A DNA stretch of 64,000 nt. It comes from Prochlorococcus sp. MIT 1223 (GTDB taxonomy: Bacteria > Cyanobacteriota > Cyanobacteriia > PCC-6307 > Cyanobiaceae). Positions 10,258-19,288 of this stretch are shown here, piece after piece. Numbering within the stretch: the stretch's first letter is position 1; each line of letters begins with the position of its first letter. Below the pieces are notes generated by a model. It made no database searches and was not told the origin of the DNA. It saw only the letters and a list, made by a program, of their open reading frames with translations. The stretch is from positions 372,001 to 436,000 of the forward strand of contig NZ_CP139303.1 in NCBI RefSeq assembly GCF_034092465.1. Direction: 5' to 3'. The position numbers and the translations under genes were made by a program.

Positions 10258-11412
10258 CTAAACCACGCTTTTACGTCGTTGTTCCATTAGAGAAACAAAA
10301 CGATTGAAATGATGATCAGCGTCATGAGGTCCTGGACTAGCCTCAGGGTGATATTGAATTCCAAATACAGGCTTATCTAGCATTGATATTCCAGCAACTG
10401 TTTTATCATTCAGGTTTAAATGTGTGATTTCAACTATACGTTTATCCAAGGACGATTTGTCTAAGGCAAAACCATGGTTTTGACTTGTGATTTCCAAGCG
10501 TCCTTTTATTCCACAAGGATGATTTAAACCTCGATGTCCATAATCTAACTTAAAAGTCTTTCCACCTAATGCTATTCCCAATATTTGATGGCCTAAGCAG
10601 ATGCCAAACAATGGAATACTCTGATTAATAATTAACTCCTTAGCTAAGGCTATTCCTTCATGTACAGAGGCAGGATCACCAGGTCCATTAGAAAAGAAAA
10701 TACCTTCAGGATTAAAACTCATAACTTTATTAATATCTGAGTTTGCTGGCAATACATTAATTTCACAATTATGCGCAACTAAACGTTCAAGAATGGATTT
10801 TTTTATTCCGAAATCAATCGCAACTACTTTGTATGGTTTATAAGACTTGTGCTTAATGCGTTGATCAAATTCAACTGAAGATAAATTGTTCCAAAAAAAT
10901 TCCTTTTTAGTAGAGACCTCATCGACAAGATTCATACCTGCCATTGATCTATGTCTATCAAGCTGACTTTGTAATTCAAGAATAGATATATTCGCGTCAG
11001 AAGATATAACTCCATTCATAGAGCCTGAACTTCTTAAATGACGAACTAAGGCTCGTGTATCTATTCCATAAATACCTACAATATTCTCTTTCTTGAACCA
11101 ATCATCAATCGAAAAATTAGATCTCCAGTTACTTGGGGAATGCGCATATTGACGAACTATTACTCCTTTAACAGAAGAATTCTCAGATTCATTATCTTCA
11201 TTATTTATTCCCGTGTTACCTATCTCAGGATAAGTAAAGGTAACTAATTGCCCGAAATAACTTGGATCAGTAATAACTTCCTGATAACCAGTTATGCCTG
11301 TATTAAATACGACCTCACCAAAAACTGTTCCTTTTATACCAAATGATAATCCTTCAAAGAAAGTACCATCTGATAGTAAAAGAACTGCAGAATTTTGAGA
11401 ATCTAACTTCAT
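10258..11412 (-). CDS. carA: Carbamoyl-phosphate synthase small subunit
   Basis: The glutaminase subunit that supplies ammonia to CarB for carbamoyl phosphate used in pyrimidine and arginine synthesis. The 384-residue length is normal. The N-terminal CPSase small-chain domain shows GEVVFNTGITGYQEVITDPSY. The class I glutamine amidotransferase triad is Cys272 in FGICLGHQ, with His355 and Glu357 in GIQYHPEASPGPHD. trpD lies 38 bases upstream on the same strand, so the two may be co-transcribed although the pathways differ. Confidence 0.97.
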   Translation of the reverse strand: MKLDSQNSAVLLLSDGTFFEGLSFGIKGTVFGEVVFNTGITGYQEVITDPSYFGQLVTFTYPEIGNTGINNEDNESENSSVKGVIVRQYAHSPSNWRSNFSIDDWFKKENIVGIYGIDTRALVRHLRSSGSMNGVISSDANISILELQSQLDRHRSMAGMNLVDEVSTKKEFFWNNLSSVEFDQRIKHKSYKPYKVVAIDFGIKKSILERLVAHNCEINVLPANSDINKVMSFNPEGIFFSNGPGDPASVHEGIALAKELIINQSIPLFGICLGHQILGIALGGKTFKLDYGHRGLNHPCGIKGRLEITSQNHGFALDKSSLDKRIVEITHLNLNDKTVAGISMLDKPVFGIQYHPEASPGPHDADHHFNRFVSLMEQRRKSVV

Positions 11413-11450
11413 AAAAAAGATAAGAGGTGTTAATGAAAATCAATAATTTA

Positions 11451-12482
11451 TTATTCAGATAAATATCTTTTCAATTTATCAAAGACATTCCAGGGCAATC
11501 CTGACTCTAAACAACCAAGTGATTCCTTAAAACCTAAACCCAAGTCCTTCTCTAATCCAGAAGCCCACAAAACCAAAGTATTATTCAAGGTAAGGGCATA
11601 TTTCTGTGCTTTTGTACCTTCTCCCTTAAGTAAAGAAACTAAAATATCCATGTTCCTATTTAAGTCTCCACCTCTTAATTCATTATTAGAATAATTAGAA
11701 ATACCGAAATCAGAAGCGTCAATAAAAGAAGAAGTTATCTGTCCATTTTCTAAAAACCTAATTTCATTAGGTCCCTGAAGTGACGCTTCATCAAGTCCTC
11801 CAGAACCATGCACTATAACTGCGCGACTTAGTCCTAATTGTTGCAAGGCCTCAGCCATTGGGTCTAGCAACTCAGACTTTGCCACTCCTAACACCTGATA
11901 AGTAGGCCTAAGAGGGTTAACTAATGGACCCAACAAGTTAAAAATTGTTCTTACTCCAAGGCTCTTTCTCAATGGAGCAAGATTTATCAAAGAAGAATGC
12001 CATGCAGGGGCAAATAAGAAAGTAACTTTTGTTGTAGAGACTGCATCTATAACTCTATCCAAAGGCGCATCCAAGCGAATACCAAGTCCTTCAAGAACAT
12101 CTGCTGAACCAACACTACCGCTAGCGCTACGATTACCGTGCTTAGCTACATTTACTCCGCAAGCAGCAGATAAAAAAGCAACACCCGTAGAGATATTAAA
12201 AGTATCTGCACCATCTCCTCCAGTACCGCATGTATCAACTAAAGGGAATTGAGGTATTGGTAAAGGTAATTTGCATGCTTGCCTTAAAACTTTTGCCATA
12301 GCTGATAGTTCTATCCCTGAGACTCCCTTTGCTCTGAATGCGGCAAGCAGTGCACCTGTCTGAACTGGCAAAAACTCCTCTGAGAGCCATGAGTTCATTA
12401 GTTCAGTTGCTTGCAATTCGCTTAAGTCACTTCCTTGTAAGAGGATTTCAAGAATTTCTGGCAATGCAAGCGGAGAAGACAT
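11451..12482 (-). CDS. trpD: Anthranilate phosphoribosyltransferase
   Basis: Second step of tryptophan synthesis: anthranilate plus PRPP gives phosphoribosyl anthranilate. The start MSSPLALPE at 12482 gives 343 residues, the usual size; an upstream ATG at 12512 adds ten atypical residues. Family signatures are [19 protein letters not shown] (PRPP binding), [18 protein letters not shown], and [13 protein letters not shown]. The gene precedes carA on the minus strand. Confidence 0.96.
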   Translation of the reverse strand: MSSPLALPEILEILLQGSDLSELQATELMNSWLSEEFLPVQTGALLAAFRAKGVSGIELSAMAKVLRQACKLPLPIPQFPLVDTCGTGGDGADTFNISTGVAFLSAACGVNVAKHGNRSASGSVGSADVLEGLGIRLDAPLDRVIDAVSTTKVTFLFAPAWHSSLINLAPLRKSLGVRTIFNLLGPLVNPLRPTYQVLGVAKSELLDPMAEALQQLGLSRAVIVHGSGGLDEASLQGPNEIRFLENGQITSSFIDASDFGISNYSNNELRGGDLNRNMDILVSLLKGEGTKAQKYALTLNNTLVLWASGLEKDLGLGFKESLGCLESGLPWNVFDKLKRYLSE

Positions 12483-12574
12483 TTGAATCAAAAAACAAAA
12501 ATTTGTCCACAAAAAATATGATAGAAACGGTTTGTAAAAAAACTAATAAGTAAATCAAAAAAGAGTTTTTTTCT

Positions 12575-12883
12575 TTAAGGAATTACGTTATCTGAGGTAT
12601 CAAAACCTGATCCAACTATTTCCGTCGGATTTTTTCCAGGCCTAAAGCCATCTTCCCAGATTTTCTTTGTTTTGGATTCCAAGGATCCTTTAGTAAGTCC
12701 CCATAAACTCAAGATTCTCTTCATATCAGATTGAATATCCTCTGCCCCTGGGAAGTCGTTATAACGAATTAATAATCTTCCAAGATCTACAAGATCTGCC
12801 TGGTCAGGTAATTTCTTAGCCAACAAACGATTTAAATTATCTCGATCGACCTTATAAAGAGGGTGATTTTGCTCTTTGTTCAT
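12575..12883 (-). CDS. DUF3288 family protein
   Basis: A 102-residue cyanobacterial protein. The N-terminal NHPLYKVDRDNLNRLLA and the RLLIRYNDFPGAEDIQSDM helices fit the DUF3288 family, whose role is not known. No signal peptide or membrane segment is seen, so it should be cytoplasmic. It is divergent from the ABC exporter gene that starts 80 bases to the right, and the two probably share a promoter region. Confidence 0.7.
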   Translation of the reverse strand: MNKEQNHPLYKVDRDNLNRLLAKKLPDQADLVDLGRLLIRYNDFPGAEDIQSDMKRILSLWGLTKGSLESKTKKIWEDGFRPGKNPTEIVGSGFDTSDNVIP

Positions 12884-12963
12884 GATCTCAAGTAATTTCT
12901 ATAAAAAAATAATCGCAATTATGGGCTCTTTGGTCTTAGGTTTAAGTACAGAAATACAAAACG

Positions 12964-14712
12964 ATGAATTCATTGCGATTAGATTTAATAAATAAATACT
13001 TAAAGTCTCACAGAAGAACATTAATTCTTGGTGGCATCACACTTTTGATCGTAAATCTCCTAAGCGTCGCCATCCCAATGGAGGTAAAGGAAATAATTGA
13101 CGGTCTTAAAGATGACTTCACTCTTGCTGATATTTTCAAACAGGCTGGCTGGATTATCGTTTTAGCAACAGCTATGGGTGTTGTAAGACTTTTATCAAGA
13201 CAATTAGTTTTTGGAGTTGGTCGTCAGGTCGAAGTAGAGCTTCGACAGAAACTTTTTAATCATATGATTCATCAGGATCCCAATTGGCTGCAAGAAGTTG
13301 GTAGTGGTGAAATTATTACTCGTTCCACAAGTGATATAGAAAATATAAGAAGGCTATTGGGATTCGCCATTCTCAGTCTTACAAATACTTTTTTAGCTTA
13401 TGCATTCACATTGCCTGCGATGCTAAGAATTGATCCCTTAATGACCTTGGCATCGATTTCCTTATACCCTTTGATGCTCGGAATTGTAGGAATGTTTGGG
13501 GGGAGGATGGTCCGACAAAGAAAAAGACAGCAAGAGTCCCTGTCAGCATTAAGTGAATTAATTCAAGAAGATTTATCTGGAATTAGCGCCATCAAAATAT
13601 ATGGACAAGAGAAGTCAGAGATAAAAGCTTTTTCGACTTTAAACAATAATTATAGAGATTCGGCGATTAAGTTAGCAAGAACTGCAAGCACTTTATTTCC
13701 ACTATTGCAAGGAATTTCCTCAATCTCGCTATTAATACTAATTGCTATTGGTAGTGGAAGGATACAGGAGCAAACAATAACTATAGGAGGGTTAATTGCA
13801 TTAATACTTTATGTAGAAAGATTGGTTTTCCCAACAGCATTATTGGGATTTACATTAAATACTTTTCAATTAGGACAAGTCAGCTTGGATAGAGTTGAAA
13901 AATTACTTAACAGAGAATCACTCATTCAGGACCCAAAAGATCCAGTATCTATAAATAAAAAAATAAAAGGAAAGCTAGAAGCAAGGAACCTGTCATTCAA
14001 ATATGAAGGGAGCAAACAAAATACTCTAAATAATCTAAATTTTACTATTGAACCAGGAGAGTTAATAGCGATAGTTGGACCAATTGGATGTGGCAAAACC
14101 ACACTTTCAAGAGTGATAGGCAGAATGATTCAGGTTTCCAAAAAACAATTATTTTTAGATGGCTATGACATATTAGATCTAAGACTTCATGACTTAAGGC
14201 AAAATATTGCTTTAGTACCTCAAGAAGGATATCTATTCACAAATAGTTTGGCTGATAATCTCAGATACGGAGATCCAAATGCATCTCAAAAAAGAGTAGA
14301 GACATCGGCTTCGCAGGCAAAATTAATAGACGATGTAAGAGGATTCCCGAATGGGTTTAATACTCTTGTCGGAGAAAGAGGCATAACTTTAAGTGGTGGG
14401 CAAAGACAAAGAACAGCTCTAGGAAGAGCTTTATTGATTAAGGCCCCATTAATTGTTCTGGATGATGCATTGGCTAGTGTTGATAATAAAACTGCTTCTG
14501 GAATATTAAATTCAATAAGAAACCAAACTAACAGCACAGTAATTATGATCAGTCATCAATTGTCTGCTGCTGCTGCATGCGACAGAGTTTTAGTAATGGA
14601 AAATGGTGAAATAGTTCAAGAAGGGCATCACTCAGATTTAATTAAAACTAATGGTTTATACAAAAGACTTTGGGAAAGGGAAAAAGCCGTTGAGAGTATT
14701 AAAAAGGTTTAA
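12964..14712 (+). CDS. ABC exporter half-transporter (fused permease and ATPase)
   Basis: A type-IV ABC exporter of 582 residues in the plasma or thylakoid membrane; the substrate is unknown (MsbA/MdlA-like). Six membrane helices span about residues 18-300, followed by the nucleotide-binding domain. Walker A is VGPIGCGKTT (371-380), the signature LSGGQRQR starts at 476, and Walker B is APLIVLD (494-500). Position 501, normally the catalytic Glu, is Asp (LDDALASVD), as in the degenerate ATP site of heterodimeric exporters. The H-loop is SHQLS. No second half-transporter gene is adjacent, so any partner would be elsewhere. Confidence 0.92.
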   Translation: MNSLRLDLINKYLKSHRRTLILGGITLLIVNLLSVAIPMEVKEIIDGLKDDFTLADIFKQAGWIIVLATAMGVVRLLSRQLVFGVGRQVEVELRQKLFNHMIHQDPNWLQEVGSGEIITRSTSDIENIRRLLGFAILSLTNTFLAYAFTLPAMLRIDPLMTLASISLYPLMLGIVGMFGGRMVRQRKRQQESLSALSELIQEDLSGISAIKIYGQEKSEIKAFSTLNNNYRDSAIKLARTASTLFPLLQGISSISLLILIAIGSGRIQEQTITIGGLIALILYVERLVFPTALLGFTLNTFQLGQVSLDRVEKLLNRESLIQDPKDPVSINKKIKGKLEARNLSFKYEGSKQNTLNNLNFTIEPGELIAIVGPIGCGKTTLSRVIGRMIQVSKKQLFLDGYDILDLRLHDLRQNIALVPQEGYLFTNSLADNLRYGDPNASQKRVETSASQAKLIDDVRGFPNGFNTLVGERGITLSGGQRQRTALGRALLIKAPLIVLDDALASVDNKTASGILNSIRNQTNSTVIMISHQLSAAAACDRVLVMENGEIVQEGHHSDLIKTNGLYKRLWEREKAVESIKKV

Positions 14713-14810
14713 TGATTATATATTATTTAAATTAGTATATGTTTGATCTAACCATTTAAAGTAGATGTATTATTAAAAAGTTCGAAGTGGTTAATTCTAG
14801 TTTGCTATTT

Positions 14811-15071
14811 ATGACAAAAAAAAATGGCTATTCGTTAAGATGTAATTTGTCTTTTGGTGACATTTACATACAAATACTTGCTTGGATGGGCGTTATATTT
14901 GTGAGTCTAGCTGCTGGCCTAGGATTAATGGGTTCATCAAGACCTGTTTTTGCTCTTGTTGGAGTTGGATTAATTTTAGTTCTTAGTTTACCGTTTTTAT
15001 TATTTGCATTTGTAACCACACTAATAAACAATATTGAATTAGAATCTTTAGAAGAAGTCAATCCTTCTTAA
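14811..15071 (+). CDS. Small two-helix membrane protein
   Basis: Unrecognised 86-residue protein from MTKKNGYSLR; an in-frame GTG at 14787 would add eight residues. Two hydrophobic helices (about residues 22-42 and 48-70) are followed by an acidic tail ELESLEEVNPS. The loop MGSSRPVFA is typical of picocyanobacterial membrane proteins of this size, but no function is known to me. The msrA start follows 13 bases after its stop, suggesting one transcript. Confidence 0.7.
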   Translation: MTKKNGYSLRCNLSFGDIYIQILAWMGVIFVSLAAGLGLMGSSRPVFALVGVGLILVLSLPFLLFAFVTTLINNIELESLEEVNPS

Positions 15072-15083
15072 ATAGAAACCAAC

Positions 15084-15812
15084 ATGATACTTTCATGGCT
15101 GGGAATAAACCCCATAACAAAAAGAACAAATTCAACTACTACATTGAAGCATCAAGTACTTGGAACTAACTTACAAGCTCCACTAGGATTAGATCAAGAT
15201 GAAATACTGTTTGGCTGCGGTTGTTTCTGGGGAGCAGAAAAAGGCTTTTGGAGATTACCAGGAGTAATTACTACATCAGTAGGTTATTCAGGAGGTTCAA
15301 CAGAGAATCCTTCCTATAATGAAGTTTGTAGTGGATATACAGGACATGCAGAAGTAGTAAGAGTAACTTGGAATAAGGATTTAATAGATATTAGTGATCT
15401 TTTAAAATTATTTTGGGAATGCCACGACCCCACTCAAGGGAATAGGCAAGGCAATGATAGTGGATCACAATATCGTTCTGCAATTTATACATATAATGCA
15501 CATAATTATGAAATTGCAATTAAGAGCAAAGAGTCTTACCAGGAAGAACTAAATAAAAAGAATTATAGAAAGATTACTACTGAGATAATAGAAAATCAAA
15601 AGTACTATATTGGAGAGAGTTATCATCAACAATACTTAGCCAAGCCAGGAAGCAGGCCTTACTGCTCTGCAATGCCGACAAACATAAAATTAGGAAGCTT
15701 TCCCGGCTCTAATTATAAATTAGAGTCAGAGATATGGAGTCATTATGATTGGTCAATCAAGCATTGTGTTCTACGAAGTGATGTAAATCCTATTAAAGTG
15801 AAGGGTATTTAG
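15084..15812 (+). CDS. msrA: Peptide methionine-S-sulfoxide reductase MsrA
   Basis: Repairs the S-epimer of methionine sulfoxide in oxidised proteins. The catalytic Cys47 lies in the hallmark GCGCFWGAEKGFWRLPGV. Downstream conserved blocks are VGYSGG, YNEVCSGYTGHAEVV, WECHDPTQGNRQGNDSGSQYRS and YHQQYLAKPGSRPYC. Length is 242 residues, with a family-typical N-terminal extension before the core. Oxidative protein damage is a natural burden in a photosynthetic cell. A single-helix microprotein follows two bases after the stop. Confidence 0.96.
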   Translation: MILSWLGINPITKRTNSTTTLKHQVLGTNLQAPLGLDQDEILFGCGCFWGAEKGFWRLPGVITTSVGYSGGSTENPSYNEVCSGYTGHAEVVRVTWNKDLIDISDLLKLFWECHDPTQGNRQGNDSGSQYRSAIYTYNAHNYEIAIKSKESYQEELNKKNYRKITTEIIENQKYYIGESYHQQYLAKPGSRPYCSAMPTNIKLGSFPGSNYKLESEIWSHYDWSIKHCVLRSDVNPIKVKGI

Positions 15813-15814
15813 TT

Positions 15815-15982
15815 ATGAATGATCCTATGAATGACAACACCGTAATCTTAATAATACTTGCAACTATTTTACTAATCTTTATAACTATATTTTCCAGTAT
15901 ACCTCGACAAGACTCAGTGAATCAGCAAATGCAATGGAGAGATAGCAGTAACATGCTCTATAATCAAGTAGATAAAATATAA
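15815..15982 (+). CDS. Single-helix membrane microprotein downstream of msrA
   Basis: A 55-residue frame beginning MNDPMNDNTV, two bases after the msrA stop. Residues 9-28 form one strongly hydrophobic helix, followed by a polar tail with SSIPRQDSVNQQMQWRDS. Its position within three bases of msrA argues for translation in the same operon. No family is recognised. Confidence 0.5.
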   Translation: MNDPMNDNTVILIILATILLIFITIFSSIPRQDSVNQQMQWRDSSNMLYNQVDKI

Positions 15983-16027
15983 AACAAATAGAGCCATAAT
16001 TATTAAATATCAAAATTATTATACTTT

Positions 16028-16390
16028 ATGAATTCAAATACAGACAAACAGGAAACCTTTAAAACTGATACTCCTAAGTTTCTAATAAATCTTTATGGTT
16101 TTATGGCGATTATATTTGTTTTAATGCCAGAATGGATTGCCGAATTTGGTTTAGTTCTAAAGAATAATGAGTTCAAAAGTGACTTTTCTATAGATGAAAG
16201 TTTATATCACAATAACCCTCAAATATTCATATCAGGTTTAGACATTAAGCGGTTAAGGTTAATTGGCTCAGAACTAAATCTATTTGGGTATTCCGCAGAT
16301 TCGAGAATAGTATTAGAGAAAAGAATTATAAGAAAATTAAAGCACAAGAAATCAGTTAAAACACTAATGAAAAAATGTAAGATGGAATAA
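16028..16390 (+). CDS. Conserved-looking hypothetical protein with one membrane helix
   Basis: A 120-residue product. Residues 17-40 (FLINLYGFMAIIFVLMPEWI) form a hydrophobic segment; the rest is soluble and ends in a Lys-rich tail. The segment DIKRLRLIGSELNLFGYSADSR looks like a small helical domain resembling SAP-like or regulator-type helices, but this is only an impression. The tRNA-Pro gene follows 20 bases after the stop. Function unknown. Confidence 0.65.
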   Translation: MNSNTDKQETFKTDTPKFLINLYGFMAIIFVLMPEWIAEFGLVLKNNEFKSDFSIDESLYHNNPQIFISGLDIKRLRLIGSELNLFGYSADSRIVLEKRIIRKLKHKKSVKTLMKKCKME

Positions 16391-16410
16391 ATTATGTTAG
16401 CTTAAATATA

Positions 16411-16484
16411 CGGGGCGTAGCGCAGCTTGGTAGCGCACCACTTTGGGGTAGTGGGGGTCGTGGGTTCAAATCCCGCCGCTCCGA
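16411..16484 (+). tRNA. tRNA-Pro (anticodon GGG)
   Basis: A full cloverleaf of 74 bases can be folded. The acceptor stem is CGGGGCG with CGCTCCG (one G-U pair), and the D arm is GCGC/GCGC. The anticodon stem CCACT/AGTGG encloses loop TTGGGGT, giving anticodon GGG. The T arm is GTGGG-TTCAAAT-CCCGC. The CCA end is not encoded. No integrase or island border is seen beside it. Confidence 0.95.
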
Positions 16485-16566
16485 TTAAATAGAGTAAGTT
16501 CAACTTATTATTCACTTTTCCTCTCTATTCACTATTGCTGATTGAAATAATTTAAGAGAGCTAATT

Positions 16567-16683
16567 ATGACTGCTACAAAAGTAAAACAAGTTAGAAGTG
16601 ATAAAATAATAACTGTGAGTAATGAAAGCTCCATCTCACCAAACGAAATGCTCGAAAGAGTTAAATACATAAATGAAAAATAA
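16567..16683 (+). CDS. Possible 38-residue soluble microprotein
   Basis: An ATG frame reading MTATKVKQVRSDK to ERVKYINEK, preceded by AAGAGAG five to ten bases upstream, a plausible ribosome-binding site. It is polar with no helix of membrane type. Composition looks like coding sequence, but the frame is too short for a firm call. It lies between tRNA-Pro and the converging uppP gene. Confidence 0.4.
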   Translation: MTATKVKQVRSDKIITVSNESSISPNEMLERVKYINEK

Positions 16684-16771
16684 TATTATACTTTTTCAAG
16701 TCTAATTTATATGCTCTTAATAAGAGTATGTACAATTTGCAATAGTATACATAAAGAGTAACATTAAAAAT

Positions 16772-17617
16772 TTACCTAAGAAACAAAAGAATTATAATAC
16801 CAAATGCGACTCTGTAATATACAAAACTAATCAATGATTTTCTTTTTAGGTAACTAATAAGGAAATCGATAGATATCCATGATGTTATTCCAGCAGTTAT
16901 AATACCCACAAATAAAGTAATAATGTTAAATTCTGATGGTCTTGCAATTGCTGATTGTATTTCTACTAAAGAAGATAAAGCAATTGCTGGTATACCAATC
17001 AAGAAGGAGAATCGAGCAGCTGAGTGTCTGTTAACATTACGAATCAAAGCACTAGATATAGTCATACCAGATCTAGAGGCCCCAGGTAAAAATGCAAAGA
17101 TCTGGGAAATTCCAATGATAAAAGAATCCATAAAAGTAATATTATCTATATTTTTATTATGACTTCCTATCTTTTCAGAAAAAGCCAGAAACAGACCCAT
17201 AAAGATTGAAATTATAGCTATTGAAGTTGGAGTTCTTAATACTGACTGTTCATAACCAGACCATTTTAATTTAATTATTATACCTACAATTACGATTGGA
17301 ATATTAGCTATTATTATTGTCAATGCTAATTTAGAGTATAATTTTTTTGAATATCCCTTAAGGAAAAGACTAACAAAGGACTTACTTAGGCGACAAAGAT
17401 CATTCCAGAAGTAAATAAGAACAGCTATCAAGCTTCCAAGCTGTATTGAAGCAATATTCGTAATTCCCGGATCCTCAATACCTAAAAGCCTAGGAAGAAT
17501 TGTCAGATGAGCAGTACTACTAATTGGGATAAATTCAGTTAATCCCTGAATAATACCAAGTAAAACTTGAATTAAAAGTTCATTGATGAAAACTGGTGAG
17601 GCTATAAAAAGATTCAT
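16772..17617 (-). CDS. uppP: Undecaprenyl-diphosphatase
   Basis: Membrane phosphatase (BacA family) that regenerates undecaprenyl phosphate, the lipid carrier for peptidoglycan and surface polysaccharides. The 281-residue protein has about eight hydrophobic segments. The two family motifs are GIIQGLTEFIPISSTAHL near the N-terminus, with catalytic Glu and the Ser pair, and FLPGASRSGMTISSAL in the second half, with the essential Arg. A short inverted repeat at 16711-16729 lies downstream of its stop. Confidence 0.95.
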   Translation of the reverse strand: MNLFIASPVFINELLIQVLLGIIQGLTEFIPISSTAHLTILPRLLGIEDPGITNIASIQLGSLIAVLIYFWNDLCRLSKSFVSLFLKGYSKKLYSKLALTIIIANIPIVIVGIIIKLKWSGYEQSVLRTPTSIAIISIFMGLFLAFSEKIGSHNKNIDNITFMDSFIIGISQIFAFLPGASRSGMTISSALIRNVNRHSAARFSFLIGIPAIALSSLVEIQSAIARPSEFNIITLFVGIITAGITSWISIDFLISYLKRKSLISFVYYRVAFGIIILLFLR

Positions 17618-17704
17618 ATATAGAAATATACTAAATTAAAGTTATCTAATTCAAGTAAATAAAGTAAAATCTATTTCATTGTGACTTACAGTAGCACTAA
17701 AGTA

Positions 17705-18004
17705 ATGAATCAGATTCAACAAAAAATCTCATTTAAATTTATACCATCATTTTTATTTTCACTTGCTTTTCTATTGAGCACAGCTCAGATTGCAAATGCA
17801 CAATACAGGCTAGTAATTGGTAGTTATAGACAGGGACCAGGATCTAAGCCGCATGTTAGCGGCATAACAAGTCCTTCATTATTTGCAATTCCAACAGAAA
17901 CATTAAAGCAATGCCAAGATGCTGGGGAAAAGATAAGTAAAGAGATTTATAAACCTGTATGGCAGTTCGATAATATGTGGACTTGTATTTACACTGGAAA
18001 ATAA
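17705..18004 (+). CDS. Small secreted protein
   Basis: A 99-residue product from MNQIQQKISF; a GTG start eight codons upstream is possible. A clear signal peptide ends STAQIANAQ, with cleavage likely after Ala. The mature part (YRLVIGSYRQGPG onward) has two Cys (KQCQDAG and MWTCIYTGK) that could form a disulfide, and looks like a compact SPOR-like or lysozyme-inhibitor-size fold. I do not recognise the family. The reverse microprotein gene ends three bases after its stop. Confidence 0.65.
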   Translation: MNQIQQKISFKFIPSFLFSLAFLLSTAQIANAQYRLVIGSYRQGPGSKPHVSGITSPSLFAIPTETLKQCQDAGEKISKEIYKPVWQFDNMWTCIYTGK

Positions 18005-18007
18005 TCC

Positions 18008-18142
18008 TTATCTTTTAACATCATGTGCACATCCGTCACCTTTATAATCATCACTGTTATAGAAACCATTTTTAGTACCGAAATAGATAGTAGTAAACGC
18101 AAAAGGTATTGACATTACTAGTAAGAACGAAGACAGGTTCAT
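18008..18142 (-). CDS. Membrane microprotein (44 residues)
   Basis: The reverse frame reads MNLSSFLLVMSIPFAF then TTIYFGTKNGFYNSDDYKG to HDVKR. The first 22 residues form one hydrophobic helix; the tail is polar and has one Cys. The segment TIYFGTKNGFY is recalled from small proteins of marine Synechococcus and Prochlorococcus, though I cannot confirm the family here. It is convergent with the secreted-protein gene at 17705. Confidence 0.6.
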   Translation of the reverse strand: MNLSSFLLVMSIPFAFTTIYFGTKNGFYNSDDYKGDGCAHDVKR

Positions 18143-18284
18143 AGAGACGTATAACTTACACAATCAATATATATTGATAGATTCTTATATGCTCTGGCTT
18201 TAAGGATATCTTTCTTTTTTATTAATTTATTTAGATACTTATAAAAATAATTCTATCTTTTGAGGATTGGTCAATTATTTAGGC

Positions 18285-19283
18285 TTAGTTATTGTCAGTA
18301 TGTATTACTTGTCTAAATTGGTTTAAGACTATAGTGAAATCAGACTTTAATGATTGCAAACTTTGCAAGGGAATACTCGCTTGTATCATTCTTATGAAAG
18401 AATTCAATCTTTCACCTCTAAGTGAATTTCCTTTTAACTTAAATAATTGATCTTCTTGCTGCTTTTTCCAAATAGAAGTATAAAAGAAATCATAAGCCTT
18501 TATATGTACTATTTTATCAAGAAAACTCCATAAAGATGAATATCCTTCCAATGAGTTTTGCACATTAATACGGTATTTACACTCCAAATCACTTAAAGGA
18601 GGTAGGAATAATGCTCTGTATTCTTCTTTATTTAAATCAGAACTATCAATTGGATAACAGCCAAGAAACCATCCTTCAAGAATCAAAACTTTTGGATGCA
18701 TCCTTATCCATCCAGTACGGTCACCAAGACCGCCACGTAATGATTTATCGAACTGTGGTGCTTTTAAAAAACCATTATCTACAAAATTATCCAAAGATTC
18801 TCTGATCTCTTCTATTGAATGACTACCAGGAAGGCCCCTTGGAACACCCCAAGGATTGCCTCTCATCGCAGTTTCCAATTGCGTCGATTGCATATAGAAA
18901 TCATCCAATGAAATACTCTTTACATCTATTCCATGACTTAGCGCAAATTGCTCGAAATTACTTCCAAAAGAAGATTTACCACTACCTGGTAAACCTGAAA
19001 TACCTATAACTAAAGGTTTTTCTGATCTTCTAAGTTTTAACTTAATTGACAATAATAGAGGTAAGTAAAGTGACCATAACCAATCTTTTGTAATAAGAGG
19101 ACTTTTTAATATATTCTTTTGTATAGTATTTTGATTTTGATGGAAGTAATTTACAAGTAAATTTTTATCTAATTCTAGTTTAGCCAACATTTCCTCATAA
19201 GGCTTAATTGGAAATAAGAACTCGGATTTACTATTATCCTGCCACGGATTAATTAAAAGATTAGTTTTATTATTAAATTTCAT
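18285..19283 (-). CDS. D-glycerate 3-kinase-like P-loop kinase
   Basis: A 332-residue kinase of the plant/cyanobacterial GLYK type, which phosphorylates D-glycerate to 3-phosphoglycerate. The P-loop GLPGSGKSSFG begins at residue 97. Then come LDDFYM (the acidic base region), RGNPWGVPRGLPGSHS, and LILEGWFLGC, all typical of this uridine-kinase-related family. It is the last gene of a three-gene minus-strand operon, five bases after the GpgP stop. Here it could rephosphorylate glycerate released by the GH13 phosphorylase, or serve photorespiration; the operon favours the former as at least one role. Confidence 0.85.
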   Translation of the reverse strand: MKFNNKTNLLINPWQDNSKSEFLFPIKPYEEMLAKLELDKNLLVNYFHQNQNTIQKNILKSPLITKDWLWSLYLPLLLSIKLKLRRSEKPLVIGISGLPGSGKSSFGSNFEQFALSHGIDVKSISLDDFYMQSTQLETAMRGNPWGVPRGLPGSHSIEEIRESLDNFVDNGFLKAPQFDKSLRGGLGDRTGWIRMHPKVLILEGWFLGCYPIDSSDLNKEEYRALFLPPLSDLECKYRINVQNSLEGYSSLWSFLDKIVHIKAYDFFYTSIWKKQQEDQLFKLKGNSLRGERLNSFIRMIQASIPLQSLQSLKSDFTIVLNQFRQVIHTDNN

Positions 19284-19288
19284 TTAAT

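Noticed and set aside
16411-16484. tRNA-Pro as an island attachment site
   Set aside because: No integrase, no repeat of the tRNA 3' end nearby, and the flanking genes look core.
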